This document shows, one piece after another, positions 48,880 through 62,222 of a stretch of DNA of 64,000 nucleotides. The notes beneath the pieces were generated by a model. It was given only the letters and a program-made list of their open reading frames with translations, did no database searches and was not told the DNA's origin. A program made the position numbers and the translations under genes. This stretch comes from Crossaster papposus. Taxonomy: Eukaryota; Echinodermata; Asteroidea; Velatida; Solasteridae. The stretch covers positions 124,001-188,000 of the forward strand of contig JBAIAA010000010.1 of NCBI GenBank assembly GCA_037893245.1. The letters are read 5' to 3'. Every line of letters begins with the position of its first letter. Position 1 is the stretch's first letter.

Positions 48880-51396
48880 TGTAGTAGTAGGGATATGCCG
48901 ATTGTAGACCATATCTTAAATATGTAGTAGTAGGGATATGCCGATTGTAGACCAAATCTTAAATATGTAGTAGTAGGGATATGCCGATTGTAGACCAAAT
49001 CTTAAATATGTAGTAGTAGGGATATGCCGATTGTAGACCAAATCTTAAATATGTAGTAGTAGGGATATGCCGATTGTAGACCAAATCTTAAATATGTAGT
49101 AGTAGGGATATGCCGATTGTAGACCAAATCTTAAATATGTAGTAGTAGGGATATGCCGATTGTAGACCAAATCTTAAACATGTAGTAGTAGTAAGGATAT
49201 GCCGATTGTAGACCAAATCTTAAATATGTAGTAGTAGGGATATGCCGATTGTAGTCCAAATCTTAAATATGTAGTAGTAGGGATATGCCGATTGTAGACC
49301 AAATCTCAAATATGTAGTAGTAGGGATATGCCGATTGTAGACCAAATCTTAAATATGTAAGTAGTAGGGATATGCCGATTGTAGACCAAATCTTAAATAT
49401 GTAGTAGTAGGGATATGCCGATTGTAGACCAAATCTTAAATATGTAGTAGTAGTAGGGATATGCCGATTGTAGACCAAATCTTAAATATGTAGTAGTAGG
49501 GATATGCCGATTGTAGACCAAATCTTAAATATGTAGTAGTAGGGATATGCCGATTGTAGACCAAATCTTAAATATGTAGAAGTAGGGGTATGCCGATTGT
49601 AGTCCAAATCTTAAATATGTAGTAGTAGTAGGGATATGCCGATTGTAGACCAAATCTTAAATATGTAGTAGTAGGGATATGCCGATTGTAGACCAAATCT
49701 TAAATATGTAGTAGTAGTAGGGATATGCCGATTGTAGACCAAATCTTAAATATGTAGTAGTAGGGATATGCCGATTGTAGTCCAAATCTTAAATATGTAG
49801 TAGTAGGGATATGCCGATTGTAGACCAAATCTCAAATATGTAGTAGTAGGGATATGCCGATTGTAGACCAAATCTTAAATATGTAGTAGTAGGGATATGC
49901 CGATTGTAGACCAAATCTTAAATATGTAGTAGTAGGGATATGCCGATTGTAGACCAAATCTTAAATATGTAGTAGTAGTAGGGATATGCCGATTGTAGAC
50001 CAAATCTTAAATATGTAGTAGTAGGGATATGCCGATTGTAGACCAAATCTTAAATATGTAGTAGTAGGGATATGCCGATTGTAGACCAAATCTTAAATAT
50101 GTAGTAGTAGGGATATGCCGATTGTAGACCAAATCTTAAATATGTATTAGTAGGGATATGCCGATTGTAGACCAAATCTTAAATATGTAGTAGTAGGGAT
50201 ATGCCGATTGTAGACCAAATCTTAAATATGTAGTAGTAGGGATATGCCGATTGTAGACCAAATCTTAAATATGTAGTAGTAGGGATATGCCGATTGTAGA
50301 CCAAATCTTAAATATGTAGAAGTAGGGGTATGCCGATTGTAGTCCAAATCTTAAATATGTAGTAGTAGTAGGGATATGCCGATTGTAGACCAAATCTTAA
50401 ATATGTAGTAGTAGGGATATGCCGATTGTAGACCAAATCTTAAATATGTAGTAGTAGTAGGGATATGCCGATTGTAGACCAAATCTTAAATATGTAGTAG
50501 TAGGGATATGCCGATTGTAGTCCAAATCTTAAATATGTAGTAGTAGGGATATGCCGATTGTAGACCAAATCTCAAATATGTAGTAGTAGGGATATGCCGA
50601 TTGTAGACCAAATCTTAAATATGTAGTAGTAGGGATATGCCGATTGTAGACCAAATCTTAAATATGTAGTAGTAGGGATATGCCGATTGTAGACCAAATC
50701 TTAAATATGTAGTAGTAGTAGGGATATGCCGATTGTAGACCAAATCTTAAATATGTAGTAGTAGGGATATGCCGATTGTAGACCAAATCTTAAATATGTA
50801 GTAGTAGGGATATGCCGATTGTAGACCAAATCTTAAATATGTAGTAGTAGGGATATGCCGATTGTAGACCAAATCTTAAATATGTATTAGTAGGGATATG
50901 CCGATTGTAGACCAAATCTTAAATATGTAGTAGTAGGGATATGCCGATTGTAGACCATATCTTAAATATGTAGTAGTAGGGATATGCCGATTGTAGACCA
51001 AATCTTAAATATGTAGTAGTAGGGATATGCCGATTGTAGACCAAATCTTAAATATGTAGTAGTAGGGATATGCCGATTGTAGACCAAATCTTAAATATGT
51101 AGTAGTAGGGATATGCCGATTGTAGACCAAATCTTAAATATGTAGTAGTAGGGATATGCCGATTGTAGACCAAATCTTAAATATGTAGTAGTAGGGATAT
51201 GCCGATTGTAGACCAAATCTTAAACATGTAGTAGTAGTAAGGATATGCCGATTGTAGACCAAATCTTAAATATGTAGTAGTAGGGATATGCCGATTGTAG
51301 TCCAAATCTTAAATATGTAGTAGTAGGGATATGCCGATTGTAGACCAAATCTCAAATATGTAGTAGTAGGGATATGCCGATTGTAGACCAAATCTT
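48880..51396 (+). repeat. 2,046-bp spaced duplication
   Basis: GACCATATC (48911/50957), AAACATG with GTAAGGAT (49178/51224) and ATCTCAAAT (49305/51351) shift by 2,046 bp. The 740-bp duplication lies between the copies. Confidence 0.85.
49500..50950 (+). repeat. 740-bp tandem duplication
   Basis: GTAGAAGTAGGGG with GTAGTCC (49571/50311), ATCTCAAAT (49831/50571) and GTATTAG (50141/50881) shift by 740 = 17 x 43 + 9 bp. Confidence 0.9.
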
Positions 51397-54289
51397 AAAT
51401 ATGTAGTAGTAGGGATATGCCGATTGTAGTCCAAATCTTAAATATGTAGTAGTAGGGATATGCCGATTGTAGACCAAATCTCAAATATGTAGTAGTAGGG
51501 ATATGCCGATTGTAGACCAAATCTTAAATATGTAGTAGTAGGGATATGCCGATTGTAGACCAAATCTTAAATATGTAGTAGTAGTAGGGATATGCCGATT
51601 GTAGACCAAATCTTAAATATGTAGTAGTAGGGATATGCCGATTGTAGACCAAATCTTAAATATGTAGTAGTAGGGATATGCCGATTGTAGACCAAATCTT
51701 AAATATGTAGTAGTAGGGATATGCCGATTGTAGACCAAATCTTAAATATGTATTAGTAGGGATATGCCGATTGTAGACCAAATCTTAAATATGTAGTAGT
51801 AGGGATATGCCGATTGTAGACCAAATCTTAAATATGTAGTAGTAGGGATATGCCGATTGTAGACCAAATCTTAAATATGTAGTAGTAGTAGGGATATGCC
51901 GATTGTAGACCAAATCTTAAATATGTAGTAGTAGGGATATGCCGATTGTAGACCAAATCTTAAATATGTAGTAGTAGGGATATGCCGATTGTAGACCAAA
52001 TCTTAAATATGTAGTAGTAGGGATATGCCGATTGTAGACCAAATCTTAAATATGTAGTAGTAGGGATACGCCGATTGTAGACCAAATCTTAAATATGTAG
52101 TAGTAGGGATATGCCGATTGTAGACCAAATCTTAAATATGTAGTAGTAGGGATATGCCGATTGTAGACCAAATCTTAAATATGTAGTAGTAAGGATATGC
52201 CGATTGTAAACCAAATCTTAAATATGTAGTAGTAGGGATATGCCGATTGTAGACCAAATCTTAAATATGTAGTAGTACGGATATGCCGATTGTAGACCAA
52301 ATCTTAAATATGTAGTAGTAGGGATATGCCGATTGTAGACCAAATCTTAAATATGTAGTAGTAGGGATATGCCGATTGTAGACCAAATCTTAAATATGTA
52401 GTAGTAGGGATATGCCGATTGTATACCAAATCTTATATATGTAGTAGTAGGGATATGCCGATTGTAGACCAAATCTTAAATATGTAGTAGTAGTAGGGAT
52501 ATGCCGATTGTAGACCAAATCTTAAATATGTAGTAGTAGTAGGGATATGCCGATTGTAGACCAAATCTTAAATATGTAGTAGTAGGGGTCTGCCGATTGT
52601 AGACCAAATCTTAAATATGTAGTAGTAGGGATATGCCGATTGTAGACCAAATCTTAAATATGTAGTAGTAGGGATATGCCGATTGTAGACCAAATCTTAA
52701 ATATGTAGTAGTAGGGATATGTCGATTGTAGACCAAATCTTAAATATGTAGTAGTAGGGATATGCCGATTGTAGACCAAATCTTAAATATGTAGTAGTAG
52801 GGATATGCCGATTGTAGACCAAATCTTAAATATGTAGTAGTAGGGATATGCCGATTGTAGACCAAATCTTAAATATGTAGTAGTAGTAGGGATATGCCGA
52901 TTGTAGACCAAATCTTAAATATGTAGTAGTAGGGATATGCCGATTGTAGACGAAATCTTAAATATGTAGTAGTAGGGATATGCCGATTGTAGACCAAATC
53001 TTAAATATGTAGTAGTAGTAGGGATATGCCGATTGTAGACCAAATCTTAAATATGTAGTAGTAGGGATATGCCGATTGTAGACCAAATCTTAAATATGTA
53101 GTAGTAGGGATATGCCGATTGTAGACCAAATCTTAAATATGTAGTAGTAGGGATATGCCGATTGTAGACCAAATCTTAAATATGTAGTAGTAGGGATATG
53201 CCGATTGTAGACCAAATCTTAAATATGTAGTAGTAGGGATATGCCGATTGTAGACCAAATCTTAAATATGTAGTAGTAGGGATATGCCGATTGTAGACCA
53301 AATCTTAAATATGTAGTAGTAGTAGGGATATGCCGATTGTAGACCAAATCTTAAATATGTAGTAGTAGGGATATGCCGATTGTAGACGAAATCTTAAATA
53401 TGTAGTAGTAGGGATATGCCGATTGTAGACCAAATCTTAAATATGTAGTAGTAGGGATATGCCGATTGTAGACCAAATCTTAAATATGTAGTAGTAGGGA
53501 TACGCCGATTGTAGACCAAATCTTAAATATGTAGTAGTAGGGATATGCCGATTGTAGACCAAATCTTAAATATGTAGTAGTAGGGATATGCCGATTGTAG
53601 ACCAAATCTTAAATATGTAGTAGTAAGGATATGCCGATTGTAGACCAAATCTTAAATATGTAGTAGTAGGGATATGCCGATTGTAGACCAAATCTTAAAT
53701 ATGTAGTAGTAGGGATATGCCGATTGTAGACCAAATCTTAAATATGTAGTAGTAGGGATATGCCGATTGTAGACCAAATCTTATATATGTAGTAGTAGGG
53801 ATATGCCGATTGTAGACCAAATCTGAAATATGTAGTAGTAGTAGGGATATGCCGATTGTAGACCAAATCTTAAATATGTAGTAGTAGTAGGGATATGCCG
53901 ATTGTAGACCAAATCTTAAATATGTAGTAGTAGGGATATGCCGATTGTAGACCAAATCTTAAATATGTAGTAGTAGGGATATGCCGATTGTAGACCAAAT
54001 CTGAAATATGTAGTAGTAGGGATATGCCGATTGTAGACCAAATCTGAAATATGTAGTAGTAGGGATATGCCGATTGTAGACCAAATCTTAAATATGTAGT
54101 AGTAGGGATATGCCGATTGTAGACGAAATCTTAAATATGTAGTAGTAGGGATATGCCGATTGTAGACCAAATCTTAAATATGTAGTAGTAGGGATATGCC
54201 GATTGTAGACCAAATCTTAAATATGTAGTAGTAGGGATATGCCGATTGTAGACCAAATCTTAAATATGTAGTAGTAGTAGGGATATGCC

Positions 54290-54740
54290 GATTGTAGACG
54301 AAATCTTAAATATGTAGTAGTAGGGATATGCCGATTGTAGACGAAATCTTAAATATGTAGTAGTAGGGATATGCCGATTGTAGACCAAATCTTAAATATG
54401 TAGTAGTAGGGATATGCCGATTGTAGACCAAATCTTAAATATGTAGTAGTAGGGATATGCCGATTGTAGACCAAATCTTAAATATGTAGTAGTAGTAGGG
54501 ATATGCCGATTGTAGACGAAATCTTAAATATGTAGTAGTAGGGATATGCCGATTGTAGACGAAATCTTAAATATGTAATAGTAGGGATATGCCGATTGTA
54601 GACCAAATCTTAAATATGTAGTAGTAGGGATATGCCGATTGTAGACCAAATCTTAAATATGTAGTAGTAGGGATACGCCGATTGTAGACCAAATCTTAAA
54701 TATGTAGTAGTAGGGATATGCCGATTGTAGACCAAATCTT
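54290..54740 (+). repeat. 218-bp tandem duplication
   Basis: A pair of adjacent GACGAAATC units (54299, 54342) recurs at 54517 and 54560, 218 = 5 x 43 + 3 bp away. Confidence 0.85.
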
Positions 54741-56650
54741 AAATATGTAGTAGTAGGGATATGCCGATTGTAGACCAAATCTTAAATATGTAGTAGTAAG
54801 GATATGCCGATTGTAGACCAAATCTTAAATATGTAGTAGTAGGGATATGCCGATTGTAGACCAAATCTTAAATATGTAGTAGTAGGGATATGCCGATTGT
54901 AGACCAAATCTTATATATGTAGTAGTAGGGATATGCCGATTGTAGACCAAATCTTATATATGTAGTAGTAGGGATATGCCGATTGTAGACCAAATCTTAA
55001 ATATGTAGTAGTAGGGATATGCCGATTGTAGACCAAATCTTAAATATGTAGTAGTAGGGATATGCCGATTGTAGAACAAATCTTAAATATGTAGTAGTAG
55101 GGATATGCCGATTGTAGACCAAATCTTAAATATGTAGTAGTAGTAGGGATATGCCGATTGTAGACCAAATCTTAAATATGTAGTAGTAGGGATATGCCGA
55201 TTGTAGACGAAATCTTAAATATGTAGTAGTAGGGATATGCCGATTGTAGACCAAATCTTAAATATGTAGTAGTAGGGATATGCCGATTGTAGACCAAATC
55301 TTAAATATGTAGTAGTAGGGATACGCCGATTGTAGACCAAATCTTAAATATGTAGTAGTAGGGATATGCCGATTGTAGACCAAATCTTAAATATGTAGTA
55401 GTAGGGATATGCCGATTGTAGACCAAATCTTATATATGTAGTAGTAGGGATATGCCGATTGTAGACCAAATCTGAAATATGTAGTAGTAGGGATATGCCG
55501 ATTGTAGACCAAATCTTAAATATGTAGTAGTAGGGATATGCCGATTGTAGACCAAATCTTAAATATGTAGTAGTAGGGATATGCCGATTGTAGACCAAAT
55601 CTTAAATATGTAGTAGTAGGGATATGCCGATTGTAGACCAAATCTTAAATATGTAGTAGTAGGGATATGCCGATTGTAGACCAAATCTTAAATATGTAGT
55701 AGTAGTAGGGATATGCCGATTGTAGACCAAATCTTAAATATGTAGTAGTAGGGATATGCCGATTGTAGACGAAATCTTAAATATGTAGTAGTAGGGATAT
55801 GCCGATTGTAGACCAAATCTTAAATATGTAGTAGTAGGGATATGCCGATTGTAGACCAAATCTTAAATATGTAGTAGTAGGGATACGCCGATTGTAGACC
55901 AAATCTTAAATATGTAGTAGTAGGGATATGCCGATTGTAGACCAAATCTTAAATATGTAGTAGTAGGGATATGCCGATTGTAGACCAAATCTTAAATATG
56001 TAGTAGTAAGGATATGCCGATTGTAGACCAAATCTTAAATATGTAGTAGTAGGGATATGCCGATTGTAGACCAAATCTTAAATATGTAGTAGTAGGGATA
56101 TGCCGATTGTAGACCAAATCTTAAATATGTAGTAGTAGGGATATGCCGATTGTAGACCAAATCTTATATATGTAGTAGTAGGGATATGCCGATTGTAGAC
56201 CAAATCTTAAATATGTAGTAGTAGGGATATGCCGATTGTAGACCAAATCTTAAATATGTAGTAGTAGGGATATGCCGATTGTAGACCAAATCTTAAATAT
56301 GTAGTAGTAGGGATATGCCGATTGTAGACCAAATCTTAAATATGTAGTAGTAGTAGGGATATGCCGATTGTAGACCAAATCTTAAATATGTAGTAGTAGG
56401 GATATGCCGATTGTACACGAAATCTTAAATATGTAGTAGTAGGGATATGCCGATTGTAGACCAAATCTTAAATATGTAGTAGTAGGGATATGCCGATTGT
56501 AGACCAAATCTTAAATATGTAGTAGTAGGGATACGCCGATTGTAGACCAAATCTTAAATATGTAGTAGTAGGGATATGCCGATTGTAGACCAAATCTTAA
56601 ATATGTAGTAGTAGGGATATGCCGATTGTAGACCAAATCTTATATATGTA
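54540..56650 (+). repeat. 1,210-bp spaced duplication
   Basis: GACGAAATC (54560/55770, 55208/56418), GATACGCC (54671/55881, 55319/56529) and CTTATATATG (54954/56164, 55430/56640) all shift by 1,210 = 28 x 43 + 6 bp. Confidence 0.9.
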
Positions 56651-57120
56651 GTAGTAGGGATATGCCGATTGTAGACCAAATCTTAAATATGTAGTAGTAG
56701 TAGGGATATGCCGATTGTAGACCAAATCTTAAATATGTAGTAGTAGTAGGGATATGCCGATTGTAGACCAAATCTTAAATATGTAGTAGTAGGGATATGC
56801 CGATTGTAGACCAAATCTTAAATATGTAGTAGTAGGGATATGCCGATTGTAGACCAAATCTGAAATATGTAGTAGTAGGGATATGCCGATTGTAGACCAA
56901 ATCTGAAATATGTAGTAGTAGGGATATGCCGATTGTAGACCAAATCTTAAATATGTAGTAGTAGGGATATGCCGATTGTAGACCAAATCTTAAATATGTA
57001 GTAGTAGGGATATGCCGATTGTAGACCAAATCTTAAATATGTAGTAGTAGGGATATGCCGATTGTAGACCAAATCTTAAATATGTAGTAGTAGGGATATG
57101 CCGATTGTAGACCAAATCTT

Positions 57121-57300
57121 AAAAAAACTCAATTTGATCTGATAACAAAACAAACTCACATTTATTAATTATGTAAAGGGAAAGAAGTGTGCAGTAGAAA
57201 TAAACACCTGATGTGGGAACAAGCCCTCGAGTTAAATATGTAAAGGGAAAGAAGTGTGCAGTAGAAATAAACACCTGATGTGGAAACAAGCCCTCGAGTT
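57121..57300 (+). repeat. C+B insertion 54, two B (180 bp)
   Basis: One extra A in the left A-run and one in TTATTAATTATG. The second B has GTGGAAACAAG. First insertion after the long insertion-free block. Confidence 0.95.
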
Positions 57301-58074
57301 AAATATGTAGTAGTAGGGATATGCCGATTGTAGTCCAAATCTTAAATATGTAGTAGTAGGGATATGCCGATTGTATACCAAATCTTAAATATGTAGTAGT
57401 AGGGATATGCCGATTGTAGACCAAATCTTAAATATGTAGTAGTAGGGATATGCCGATTGTAGACCAAATCTTAAATATGTAGTAGTAGGGATATGCCGAT
57501 TGTAGACCAAATCTTAAATATGTAGTAGTAGGGGTCTGCCGATTGTAGACCAAATCTTAAATATGTAGTAGTAGGGATATGCCGATTGTAGACCAAATCT
57601 TAAATATGTAGTAGTAGGGATTTGCCGATTGTAGACCAAATCTTAAATATGTAGTAGTAGGGATATGCCGATTGTAGACCAAATCTTAAATATGTAGTAG
57701 TAGGGATATGCCGATTGTAGACCAAATCTTAAATATGTAGTAGTAGGGGTCTGCCGATTGTAGACCAAATCTTAAATATGTAGTAGTAGGGATATGCCGA
57801 TTGTAGACCAAATCTTAAATATGTAGTAGTAGGGATTTGCCGATTGTAGACCAAATCTTAAATATGTAGTAGTAGGGATATGCCGATTGTAGACCAAATC
57901 TTAAATAAGTAGAAGTAGGGATATGCCGATTGTAGACCAAATCTTAAATATGTAGTAGTAGGGATATGCCGATTGTAGACCAAATCTTAAATATGTAGTA
58001 GTAGGGATATGCCGATTGTAGACCAAATCTTAAATATGTAGTAGTAGGGATATGCCGATTGTAGACCAAATCTT
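57301..58074 (+). repeat. A array, 18 units
   Basis: Exactly 18 x 43 bp. GGGGTCTGCC at 57531 and 57746 and GGATTTGCC at 57618 and 57833 are each 215 bp (5 units) apart, so five monomers are duplicated. Confidence 0.95.
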
Positions 58075-58252
58075 AAAAAACTCAATTTGATCTGATAACA
58101 AAACAAACTCACATTTATTATTATGTAAAGGGAAAGAAGTGTGCAGTAGAAATAAACACCTGATGTGGGAACAAGCCCTCGAGTTAAATTTGTAAAGGGA
58201 AAGAAGTGTGCAGTAGAAATAAACACCTGATGTGGGAACAAGCCCTCGAGTT
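58075..58252 (+). repeat. C+B insertion 55, two B (178 bp)
   Basis: The inner junction between B copies reads AAATTTGTAAAGG instead of AAATATGTAAAGG. Confidence 0.96.
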
Positions 58253-59594
58253 AAATATGTAGTAGTAGGGATATGCCGATTGTAGACCAAATCTTAAATA
58301 TGTAGTAGTAGGGATATGCCGATTGTAGACCAAATCTTAAATATGTAGTAGTAGTAGGGATATGCCGATTGTAGACCAAATCTTAAATATGTAGTAGTAG
58401 GGATATGCCGATTGTAGACCACATCTTAAATATGTAGTAGTAGGGATATGCCGATTGTAGACCAAATCTTAAATATGTAGTAGTAGGGATATGCCGATTG
58501 TAGACCAACTCTTAAATATGTAGTAGTAGGGATATGCCGATTGTAGACCAAATCTTAAATATGTAGTAGTAGGGATATGCCGATTGTAGACCAAATCTTA
58601 AATATGTAGTAGTAGGGATATGCCGATTGTAGACCAAATCTTAAATATGTAGTAGTAGTAGGGATATGCCGATTGTTTACCAAATCTTAAATATGTAGTA
58701 GTAGGGATATGCCGATTGTATACCAAATCTTAAATATGTAGTAGTAGGGATATGCCGATTGTAGACCAAATCTTAAATATGTAGTAGTAGGGATATGCCG
58801 ATTGTAGACCAAATCTTAAATATGTAGTAGTAGTAGGGATATGCCGATTGTTTACCAAATCTTAAATATGTAGTAGTAGGGATATGCCGATTGTATACCA
58901 AATCTTAAATATGTAGTAGTAGGGATATGCCGATTGTAGACCAAATCTTAAATATGTAGTAGTAGGGATATGCCGATTGTAGACCAAATCTTAAATATGT
59001 AGTAGTAGGGATATGCCGATTGTAGACCAAATCTTAAATATGTAGTAGTAGGGGTCTGCCGATTGTAGACCAAATCTTAAATATGTAGTAGTAGGGATAT
59101 GCCGATTGTAGACCAAATCTTAAATATGTAGTAGTAGGGATTTGCCGATTGTAGACCAAATCTTAAATATGTAGTAGTAGGGATATGCCGATTGTAGACC
59201 AAATCTTAAATATGTAGTAGTAGGGATATGCCGATTGTAGACCAAATCTTAAATATGTAGTAGTAGGGGTCTGCCGATTGTAGACCAAATCTTAAATATG
59301 TAGTAGTAGGGATATGCCGATTGTAGACCAAATCTTAAATATGTAGTAGTAGGGATTTGCCGATTGTAGACCAAATCTTAAATATGTAGTAGTAGGGATA
59401 TGCCGATTGTAGACCAAATCTTAAATAAGTAGAAGTAGGGATATGCCGATTGTAGACCAAATCTTAAATATGTAGTAGTAGGGATATGCCGATTGTAGAC
59501 CAAATCTTAAATATGTAGTAGTAGGGATATGCCGATTGTAGACCAAATCTTAAATATGTAGTAGTAGGGATATGCCGATTGTAGACCAAATCTT
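58253..59594 (+). repeat. A array, 31 units, three with (GTA)4
   Basis: 1,342 bp = 31 x 43 + 9. Contains the seam of the 1,520-bp duplication and a 175-bp local duplication marked by GATTGTTTACC at 58676 and 58851. Confidence 0.95.
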
Positions 59595-59772
59595 AAAAAA
59601 CTCAATTTGATCTGATAACAAAACAAACTCACATTTATTATTATGTAAAGGGAAAGAAGTGTGCAGTAGAAATAAACACCTGATGTGGGAACAAGCCCTC
59701 GAGTTAAATTTGTAAAGGGAAAGAAGTGTGCAGTAGAAATAAACACCTGATGTGGGAACAAGCCCTCGAGTT
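59595..59772 (+). repeat. C+B insertion 56, two B (178 bp)
   Basis: Copy of insertion 55 at an offset of 1,520 bp, including the AAATTTGTAAAGG junction. Confidence 0.96.
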
Positions 59773-61022
59773 AAATATGTAGTAGTAGGGATATGCCGAT
59801 TGTAGACCAAATCTTAAATATGTAGTAGTAGGGATATGCCGATTGTAGACCAAATCTTAAATATGTAGTAGTAGTAGGGATATGCCGATTGTAGACCAAA
59901 TCTTAAATATGTAGTAGTAGGGATATGCCGATTGTAGACCACATCTTAAATATGTAGTAGTAGGGATATGCCGATTGTAGACCAAATCTTAAATATGTAG
60001 TAGTAGGGATATGCCGATTGTAGACCAACTCTTAAATATGTAGTAGTAGGGATATGCCGATTGTAGACCAAATCTTAAATATGTAGTAGTAGGGATATGC
60101 CGATTGTAGACCAAATCTTAAATATGTAGTAGTAGGGATATGCCGATTGTAGACCAAATCTTAAATATGTAGTAGTAGGGGTATGCCGATTGTAGTCCAA
60201 ATCTTAAATATGTAGTAGTAGGAATATGCCGATTGTAGACCAAATCTTAAATATGTAGTAGTAGGGATATGCCGATTGTAGACCAAATCTTAAATATGTA
60301 GTATTAAGGATATGCCGATTGTAGACCAAATCTTAAATATGTAGTAGTAGGGATATGCCGATTGTAGACCAAATCTTAAATATGTAGTAGTAGGGATATG
60401 CCGATTGTAGACCAAATCTTAAATATGTAGTAGTAGGGATATGCCGATTGTAGACCAAATCTTAAATATGTAGTAGTAGGGATATGCCGATTGTAGACCA
60501 AATCTTAAATATGTAGTAGTAGTGATATGCCGATTGTAAACCAAATCTTAAATATGTAGTAGTAGGGATATGCCGATTGTAGACCAAATCTTAAATATGT
60601 AGTAGTAGGGATATGCCGATTGTAGACCAAATCTTAAATATGTAGTAGTAGGGATATGCCGATTGTAGACCAAATCTTAAATATGTAGTAGTAGGGATAT
60701 GCCGATTGTAGACCAAATCTTAAATATGTAGTAGTAGGGATATGCCGATTGTAGACCAAATCTTAAATATGTAGTAGTAGGGATATGCCGATTGTAGACC
60801 AAATCTTAAATATGTAGTAGTAGGGATATGCCGATTGTAGACCAAATCTTAAATATGTAGTAGTAGGGATATGCCGATTGTAGACCAAATCTTAAATATG
60901 TAGTAGTAGGGATATGCCGATTGTAGACCAAATCTTAAATATGTAGTAGTAGGGATATGCCGATTGTAGACCAAATCTTAAATATGTAGTAGTAGGGATA
61001 TGCAGATTGTAGACCAAATCTT
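59773..61022 (+). repeat. A array, 29 units
   Basis: 1,250 bp = 29 x 43 + 3. GTAGTCC near 60195, GGAATATG near 60221, GTATTAAGG near 60301 and AGTGATATG near 60522. The last unit is ATGCAGATTG. Confidence 0.95.
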
Positions 61023-61200
61023 AAAAAACTCAATTTGATCTGATAACAAAACAAACTCACATTTATTATTATGTAAAGGGAAAGAAGTGTGCAGTAGAAA
61101 TAAACACCTGATGTGGGAACAAGCCCTCGAGTTAAATATGTAAAGGGAAAGAAGTGTGCAGTATAAATAAACACCTGATGTGGGAACAAGCCCTCGAGTT
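61023..61200 (+). repeat. C+B insertion 57, two B (178 bp)
   Basis: Left flank ATGCAGATTG. The second B has GTATAAATA. Insertions 58 and 59 carry the same features plus a third B. Confidence 0.96.
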
Positions 61201-61977
61201 AAATATGTAGTAGTAGGGATATGCCGATTGTAGACCAAATCTTAAATATGTAGTAGTAGGGATATGCCGATTGTAGACCAAATCTTAAATATGTAGTAGT
61301 AGGGATATGCCGATTGTAGACCAAATCTTAAATATGTAGTAGTATGGATATGCCGATTGTAGACCAAATCTTAAATATGTAGTAGTAGGGATATGCCGAT
61401 TGTAGACCAAATCTTAAATATGTAGTAGTAGGGATATGCCGATTGTAGACCAAATCTTAAATATGTAGTAGTAGTAGGGATATGCCGATTGTAGACCAAA
61501 TCTTAAATATGTAGTAGTAGGGATATGCCGATTGTAGACCAAATCTTAAATATGTAGTAGTAGGGATATGCCGATTGTAGACCAAATCTTAAATATGTAG
61601 TAGTAGGGATATGCCGATTGTAGACCAAATCTTAAATATGTAGTAGTAGGGATATGCCGATTGTAGACCAAATCTTAAATATGTAGTAGTAGGGATATGC
61701 CGATTGTAGACCAAATCTTAAATATGTAGTAGTAGGGGTATGCCGATTGTAGACCAAATCTTAAATATGTAGTAGTAGGGATATGCCGATTGTAGACCAA
61801 ATCTTAAATATGTAGTAGTAGGGATATGCCGATTGTAGACCAAATCTTAAATATGTAGTAGTAGGGATATGCCGATTGTAGACCAAATCTTAAATATGTA
61901 GTAGTAGGGATATGCCGATTGTAGACCAAATCTTAAATATGTTGTAGTAGGGATATGCAGATTGTAGACCAAATCTT
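61201..61977 (+). repeat. A array, 18 units
   Basis: 777 bp = 18 x 43 + 3. GTATGGATATG near 61342, GGGGTATG near 61736 and GTTGTAG near 61940. Confidence 0.95.
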
Positions 61978-62222
61978 AAAAAACTCAATTTGATCTGATA
62001 ACAAAACAAACTCACATTTATTATTTTGTAAAGGGAAAGAAGTGTGCAGTAGAAATAAACACCTGATGTGGGAACAAGCCCTCGAGTTAAATATGTAAAG
62101 GGAAAGAAGTGTGCAGTATAAATAAACACCTTGTGTGGGAACAAGCCCTCGAGTTAAATATGTAAAGGGAAAGAAGTGTGCAGTATAAATAAACACCTGA
62201 TGTGGGAACAAGCCCTCGAGTT
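61978..62222 (+). repeat. C+B insertion 58, three B (245 bp)
   Basis: One of only two three-B copies. B2 and B3 both have GTATAAATA. B2 ends CACCTTGTGTGG, a private change. C ends TTATTTTGTAAAG. Confidence 0.96.

Larger units (their letters stand above)
47439..57120 (+). repeat. Insertion-free A block, 223 units, 31 with (GTA)4
   Basis: 9,682 bp fits 223 x 43 + 31 x 3 with one single-base loss (near 47449) and one gain (GTAAGTAG near 49358), and I count 31 four-triplet units by eye. No C or B sequence is present. Local variants (GTAGTCC, ATCTCAAAT, GACGAAATC, GATACGCC, GTAAGGAT, CTTATATATG, ATCTGAAAT) recur in order and define shorter higher-order repeats. Confidence 0.95.
57340..60160 (+). 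repeat. 1,520-bp tandem duplication
   Basis: GTATACC (57371/58891), GGGGTCTG (57531/59051), insertion 55/56 and GACCAACTC (58501/60021) all shift by 1,520 bp. The left limit is set by GTAGTCC near 57334, which has no partner. Confidence 0.92.
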
